Part shown: positions 58,494 through 64,000 of the stretch, in pieces
Layout: every line of letters starts with the position of its first letter
How positions within the stretch are numbered: position 1 is the first letter of the stretch
Assembly (NCBI GenBank): GCA_037951105.1
Contig: JBAMJV010002095.1
Coordinates: 1-64,000 of the forward strand
Reading direction: 5' to 3'
Length of the DNA stretch: 64,000 nt
Origin: Echinarachnius parma
Lineage: Eukaryota; Echinodermata; Echinoidea; Clypeasteroida; Echinarachniidae
Notes under the pieces: generated by a model
What the model was told of the DNA's origin: nothing
Databases searched by the model: none
What the model saw: only the letters and a program-made list of their open reading frames with translations
Program-made: the position numbers and the translations under genes

Positions 58494-61400
58494 TGGGCAA
58501 TTCCACCATAACGGAATTACATTCAGAGACGTTTTTTGCTCATTATTTCATTCCCTGTGCAATATTCTCATGACTTAAGTAAATTTTGATACTTATATAA
58601 GTTGCACGGGTAACCAGGCTACAACATGATAGGGAAATGGTTTTATATCTTCCATGTGTTGTTGCACACTAGACCAATATGTGTGACTGTAACGGAATTA
58701 CCGGAGAATGAAGTGTTTTTTTTGCTACAAGTTTGCGTTGAGTTTCTCTGAAATATAAGACACTTTGAAACTGATTTTATGTATTTTTTCTATCTTGATA
58801 ATGTCAACTTCACTTTAGAATAATTAGATGCATAAACAACACAATGATAAGTTCACAAATTCACTTTTTTGAAAAAAGACCACTGTAACGGAATTACACA
58901 AATTTGTAACGGAATTACATCTCTGACAGTTACAAGGTAAACTCAATTATTTTGCACTTAACTTTTCTTACATACTAATGCAAACATCAAGGCTATCTAG
59001 CACTTAAATATAAACCATAATTTGACTTATCTGTTAAGCAATATTTAAACTTGTCATGTGTTAAATGAATGAAAATATGGCCAAAATACAATTCAGAGTG
59101 AAATTTGAAAAATATGTTGCTAAAATCCAGCTTTATTTTGGTTTATTTTCAGCTTCATATTAGTAGGCAAGGAATTAAAAAGGATTGCATCAATTAAATG
59201 AAAGAAAAATCCTAGAAACTATGTTCACTAAAGTGTGTAACGGAATTACACAACTTAAGCAGTGAAATCAACTTTTCCACAAATCGGTACATGAACAACA
59301 AAGAATTCACATTTTAGCTTCAATACTTTTCAAAAATCAATAATGTGACAATAATAACCATATTTGAAGAAAAAAATAGCAACATTTTATAATTTTTCCT
59401 TTACTTCAAGAAAAATGGTGAAATTGTGAAAAAACCCAAAGTAAAAAAAAAAAAAAAGTACCTACATTATGTGACATGCTTAAAGAACTGCAAATCATCA
59501 ATATCAAGAAACATTTAAACAATTTAAAATCACAAACAGGTCAAATCATTCAACTTTCAATGCTACAAAGCCTCGTAAACTTCCTGAATATTGGATATCT
59601 GTGTGAATGGAAATGCATTGTGAATGGGCAATTCCACTGTTACAGAATGACAAATAAGTGATTTTTAGCTCTGTTTTCTTAATCATATTTAAAATTCCTT
59701 TCACTTCCACAGTTTTTACAACTTTAATAACTGGCAGGGGTACCAGAGGTACAAATCTATAACACTGTAGCGTCAGGAGACCAAAATACAATTATAACGG
59801 AAAGTGGTCTTTTATTCAACACTAACTTTGTAATGATTTTCTGCAAAAGCTACCACAAAAAATTCTTCATTGGTAATAAAAACTTGTCATATGTAAGTTA
59901 CAAACTTGAATTTGGTACATCTTTTTTCCAGAAATTATCTATTTTAACCTCTGAAATTACCTTAAGACAAATGAATGTCACTGTAACGGAATTACGCCTG
60001 TGAAATCCACCCATGAATCCACCCATGAAAATGCAATTTCTTGGTTACATTTTTCTGCTTATAGTCTATAGTAAAGAATTTGTATGCATTGTAAATTGTA
60101 TGCATTGTTAAACAATAATTGTTAAACTCTTACATAAGGACCAGAACAAATCCTGAATTTATGTGTGTGCGTAACAGAATTACAAAAAAATCGAGATTTG
60201 TTATATAAACTCTTGTTATATTCTGAAATTATTCTTTTAAAAATTCATCCTTAAAGTGATCTTAATTTACTCTCATATTAATTTGGAATGCGTTTTCATT
60301 CATTCCATGAAATACATGATATATCGGATATAAACATGTATGATCCTCAAACAAAAAGTTGGCATATAAAATATAAATATCGAATTGCAAAAAATGAAAG
60401 ACACCTTTAGGAATTCCCATTTGAAAATGCAAATACTTTGTACAGTTTTTGTACTCTGTACATCTTTGATCTGCATACAGAAGCACACTGAACACTCAAT
60501 GAATTCTGACTTTATGATAATGAATCAAACATATCTTAGCCTGTAGTATATAGTTTTGAATATCTTGAAGCCTATTCTGTATTTATGTTTGATTTTATAT
60601 GCTTCAGTTTAATACAAATTTACATAATTAATGGTGAGTTATGAGCCCTTAACTGATCAATGATAATCAAATCTACATACAAAATTATTAATATCAAATC
60701 TCCTTGAAAGTTGAAGGTATGATTTATATCTTAAAATACATTATTGTAAATTAATGTGAGAAAATAAATGTAGAACCAGTGTCATACTAATTACTCGATA
60801 TTTTAAAACAATTTTTATTGTTTTCGTTTTTCCCTTTCTAAAGTACAAACATGAATCTGCTGCATCTTCATAATTTCAGTCAAGTGGGTCAAGTGCTAGA
60901 AACTAATTTAATGATAGAACATTATCATCTCTATTATGTTCAAGGAGAGAAAAATTATCTATCATGTATCAATTTAGTTAAATCACCATTGCTGCAATAT
61001 GAAGCATGTGAGGTAATGAGTCACATAAAGTAACATTGTACAATACATGTCTAATGACTTATTGTCTACATGGCTACAGTTCATGCTATTTAAAGGGTAT
61101 TTCTACATTCAGAACAAGAAAAAAAATTATTTTCAGCAATATCATTCAATACCTTACAAACCATGTGCGTGTAATTCCGTTACGTAACGGAATTACTAAT
61201 ACTGTTACGCCATTTTTGGAAAAAGTAGTGACATTATTTTAGAAAATTACGTTGGAAGTTCTTAGGACTATGGTGAAGGAAGAGAATTCACAATGACATG
61301 ACCAAAGAACAGGTAATAAGATATTGAGAAAAACTTAAAACGGTTTATCGTAACGGAATTACGATCAAATGTGCATAGATTAAAAAAAATTCTCAAAAAA

Positions 61401-61722
61401 ATATGCAATGAAGTTACTGCCCATGCTTTACAATTTGTGATTGTTACAACATCGTATGGAAAATATGAGAAAATGAGCAGAAACAGTCATTGAATTAAAA
61501 GATTCACTTTATTTTCATAAAATGAAGCTGATTTATGAATAAAAGGTCATAAATTTCTGTTCGATTCAAGCAGAAATATTTGAAAAACCAATAGAGCTAT
61601 ATACAATCGGTTTTCAGTTTCCTAAAATTCAAGTTTTCCTCTATTGATAACAGTTTGATTTAGGGAAGATTGCTCAACTTTGAGATGTGGTGTTTTTGCC
61701 TTCTCTCATACGGAATTGCCCA
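58494..61722. mobile_element. ~3.2-kb AT-rich element with GGGCAATTCC ends and GTAACGGAATTAC motifs
   Basis: The left end TGGGCAATTCCACCATAACG and the right end, reverse-complemented, TGGGCAATTCCGTATGAGAG share an 11-12 bp inverted terminus. Between them the 13-mer GTAACGGAATTAC occurs exactly at 58689, 58885, 58906, 59237, 59983, 61184 and 61350, inverted at 61171, and with one change at 58508 and 60171. A further GGGCAATTCCACTGTTACAG sits at 59628. The motif is not seen in the rest of the window. Short open frames (60-81 codons) show no transposase signature. The family is unknown to me. Confidence 0.6.
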
Positions 61723-64000
61723 CATTCATCGTTGGCTGAAATCGAACCCCTCACGCAATGGAAAATAGAAATTATAATCCAGATTTCTTCACAAATACTA
61801 GCTTTGTTACTTGCTGATTCATTCACTACAAACAAAGATACAGCGAAAAACAAACCTTTTCACCCATGGACACAGATGAAAGCTCACAATTTACAATAAA
61901 CATCCTTCATTTTGATAGGAATTCAAAAAAGAATACTGTAATCCATACCTGAGAGCAGGTCAAGAGTAAAGCAGTGTTAAAAAACATCAAACCTAAACAC
62001 AAAAATCAAGAAAACTCTTCATAACAATAAAATAAAGAACTATTTACAAATTCTATACAATAACGATTAAGAATGACCATGAATAAAAGATGAATTAATT
62101 CCAACACTTATTTGTGTAGGAAGATTGCTATTCACAAATTGAATCCGTTATTGTCTAGAATCATTTCACACGATTTTGTTTAATCCATTAACAAAGCAAT
62201 TAATCTCTGAAAACAAAGTAAACAAACACAAACTTATCATGAACTTTTAATCGTCTACAATGCAAATTTATATTTCAGCCCCCTACGCAGTATTGCCATC
62301 AATTAAAATGTCAATCATTCTTCATCGTATTTATTTAGTAAAATAGTCAGTTTACAAATATCTAAAAATATTTGTTTCACAGTAAAAAGAAATTATATAT
62401 TCATGATCCATAATTGCACACTGCATAGTCATCCAGTTTCCTGTTATATAATATGAAATCTCTATCTATATAGGGCTTTCTGACTAAAATACAAATGATA
62501 GAACTATTAAATGAAATTGCCATGATGATGACATATAATCCTGGGGCTGAGGAAATCACATTAATAATTCTTCTTTGATTCATCCACGACTAAGTATTGA
62601 CAATTTGTAAGTTCTAAAAGTAGAAGACAAATTTTTTTCTGAGAAAACAAGTTTAAAACATAAGAAAAAACAAGGAAAAGTTCAAAACTTGTTTATCAAA
62701 CCTAATTGACCACTTTCCTTTTCATCACTCTGAATCAACTAAGGTCTTGCTCATTCTTAAATATAATCCAAAGCACAAACCTTTCTAATTTTTGCTGAAA
62801 ATTATGTCAATCTAGGTCCTATCATTAGTCAAATCTGCTGGGATTATAGCAAAAGCTTTGACTTCTAAAGGCAAATTTCAACTTATGTGGGTAAAAAATC
62901 AGTAAAAAACATATCAAAGGGAATCAGAACAAACCTTTGACATGGCCAATATTCAAATTATACAATTTCAAAAATAAAGGAAAGCTGGGCTATATCCATA
63001 CTTAGTTTATATAATATGTAGCAAGGATTTCAAGAAATGTTTTTGCCATTAGAGAATTACAAGATGGGAGATTACATACTAGATTACAGTTGAGTGTATA
63101 CCAATGATCCAATTTGTTTATTCCAGTTGTACACAATGTCGTCAACACTTCGCTTCTGTACATCAATGCCCGACAGACAGGTTCACAAGAGCATAACCAG
63201 GAATTGAATTACGCTGGCCACATTCCTCTCGCATTATGGCTAAATAATTTGTGGTCTTTCATCCTTCTTTTTTACGTGTCTGTATGCAGTTTGTAGTTAA
63301 GCAGCTACCAGACATGTCCACATCACTTATTGCGTCTCCATTCAAACAATTTTCAGCATATTTTGTTTGTCAGATTGTAAAAGAACCTTTGAAACAGGAA
63401 ATATTTGTGAGGGTGGCTATTGTAAACAAAGTTGGCCATAGAATGTAGTTACAAGTTCAAGTGGGAAGAAATTAAATACCAAGTTAAGCAACCACCAAAC
63501 ATCCGGTCTGATATTGGAGATTGTACTTCTTGAATGATCTCTATATTGTATACATAAAAACAGCATTTGATACCAACAATTTCGTAGCCATTAAACCCCT
63601 AATATGCCAACTTTGACCCAAGGAATATCAAAATCACATAATTACAGTGAAACATGAAATACTAACAAGAGGACCTCTTGCAGAGTTTGGCAAAACAAAA
63701 CAGCAAATCATACTGTAATTGACGAACAAACAAATAAATCTTAACTACCATCAGGTACTCACATTCACAAAAACTGTAGGATAAAGGTCAGACATTTGAC
63801 ATTGAAGATTACTTTACAAATCAAATTCCAACACAATCGTCAATGTCAAAGGAAGTGCAATGAAGCACATCGGATAAATCATAGAACTAGCAGAAAAAAA
63901 TTCTTGACTAAAAACTTGTTATTCTTCCCGTGCCAAGGTATTGTTTTTAAAAATGGTATCATTTTATGAATAATATGTTTATTCTTCTCGCAAGGAAGTG

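Larger units (their letters stand above)
47801..64000. other. 5' flank or upstream intron(s) of the PLEKHG-like gene
   Basis: Because an acceptor precedes the first ATG, at least part of this stretch must be an intron ending at 47803, with the promoter and first exon further right, either in this window or beyond it. No coding exon is recognisable. Contents: a 230-bp palindromic element (48455-48686), a ~1.5-kb element with diverged inverted ends and a CpG-rich interior (49095-50575), a small hairpin (50945-51025), an 840-bp element (51646-52485), MITEs (53967-54157, 54306-54691, 55649-55863, 56164-56719) and a 3.2-kb motif-rich element (58494-61722). The stretch 61750-64000 is AT-rich and shows nothing recognisable. 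Confidence 0.5.

Overview
This is a low-GC metazoan genomic window dominated by introns and small DNA transposons. The intron-rich host gene, the many miniature inverted-repeat elements (MITEs), a CR1/L2-type LINE tail with an ATT-rich 3' end and the general base composition suggest a marine deuterostome invertebrate. An echinoderm such as a sea urchin is my best guess, but that assignment is inference.

Only one protein-coding gene can be supported. It lies on the minus strand and covers at least 47.8 kb down to 16.25 kb. Five coding exons (47800-46703, 41957-41857, 30403-30334, 24392-24195, 16409-16251) have GT/AG borders and matching phases and give 542 codons without a stop. They encode a long acidic, serine-rich N-terminal region followed by an essentially complete Dbl-homology (RhoGEF) domain. 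The best family match is the PLEKHG1/2/3 group. The pleckstrin-homology domain that should follow was not found between 16250 and 1, so the gene probably continues beyond the left edge. An acceptor site two bases before the first ATG shows that at least one more upstream exon exists, probably non-coding.

The most unusual host-gene feature is exon 4 (24195-24392). Three decayed copies of its 5' half, each with the acceptor, lie on its upstream side. Two decayed copies of its 3' half lie on its downstream side.

The rest is intron or flank filled with repeats. I recognise about fifteen TIR or palindromic elements from about a dozen families, including copies that are nearly identical (25807-26191 and 54306-54691), a copy nested inside its own kind (45040-45388), and several families sharing TTAAAGGG ends. 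There are also several 90-240 bp tandem arrays, a LINE 3' fragment (about 5460-6030), a tRNA-derived SINE-like head (11140-11215) and a dispersed ~85-bp GGTTAACC repeat. The right end (58494-61722) carries a 3.2-kb non-coding stretch studded with the 13-mer GTAACGGAATTAC and closed by inverted GGGCAATTCC ends. It resembles a large non-autonomous transposon that I cannot assign to a known family. No rRNA gene, CRISPR array or intact transposase was seen.
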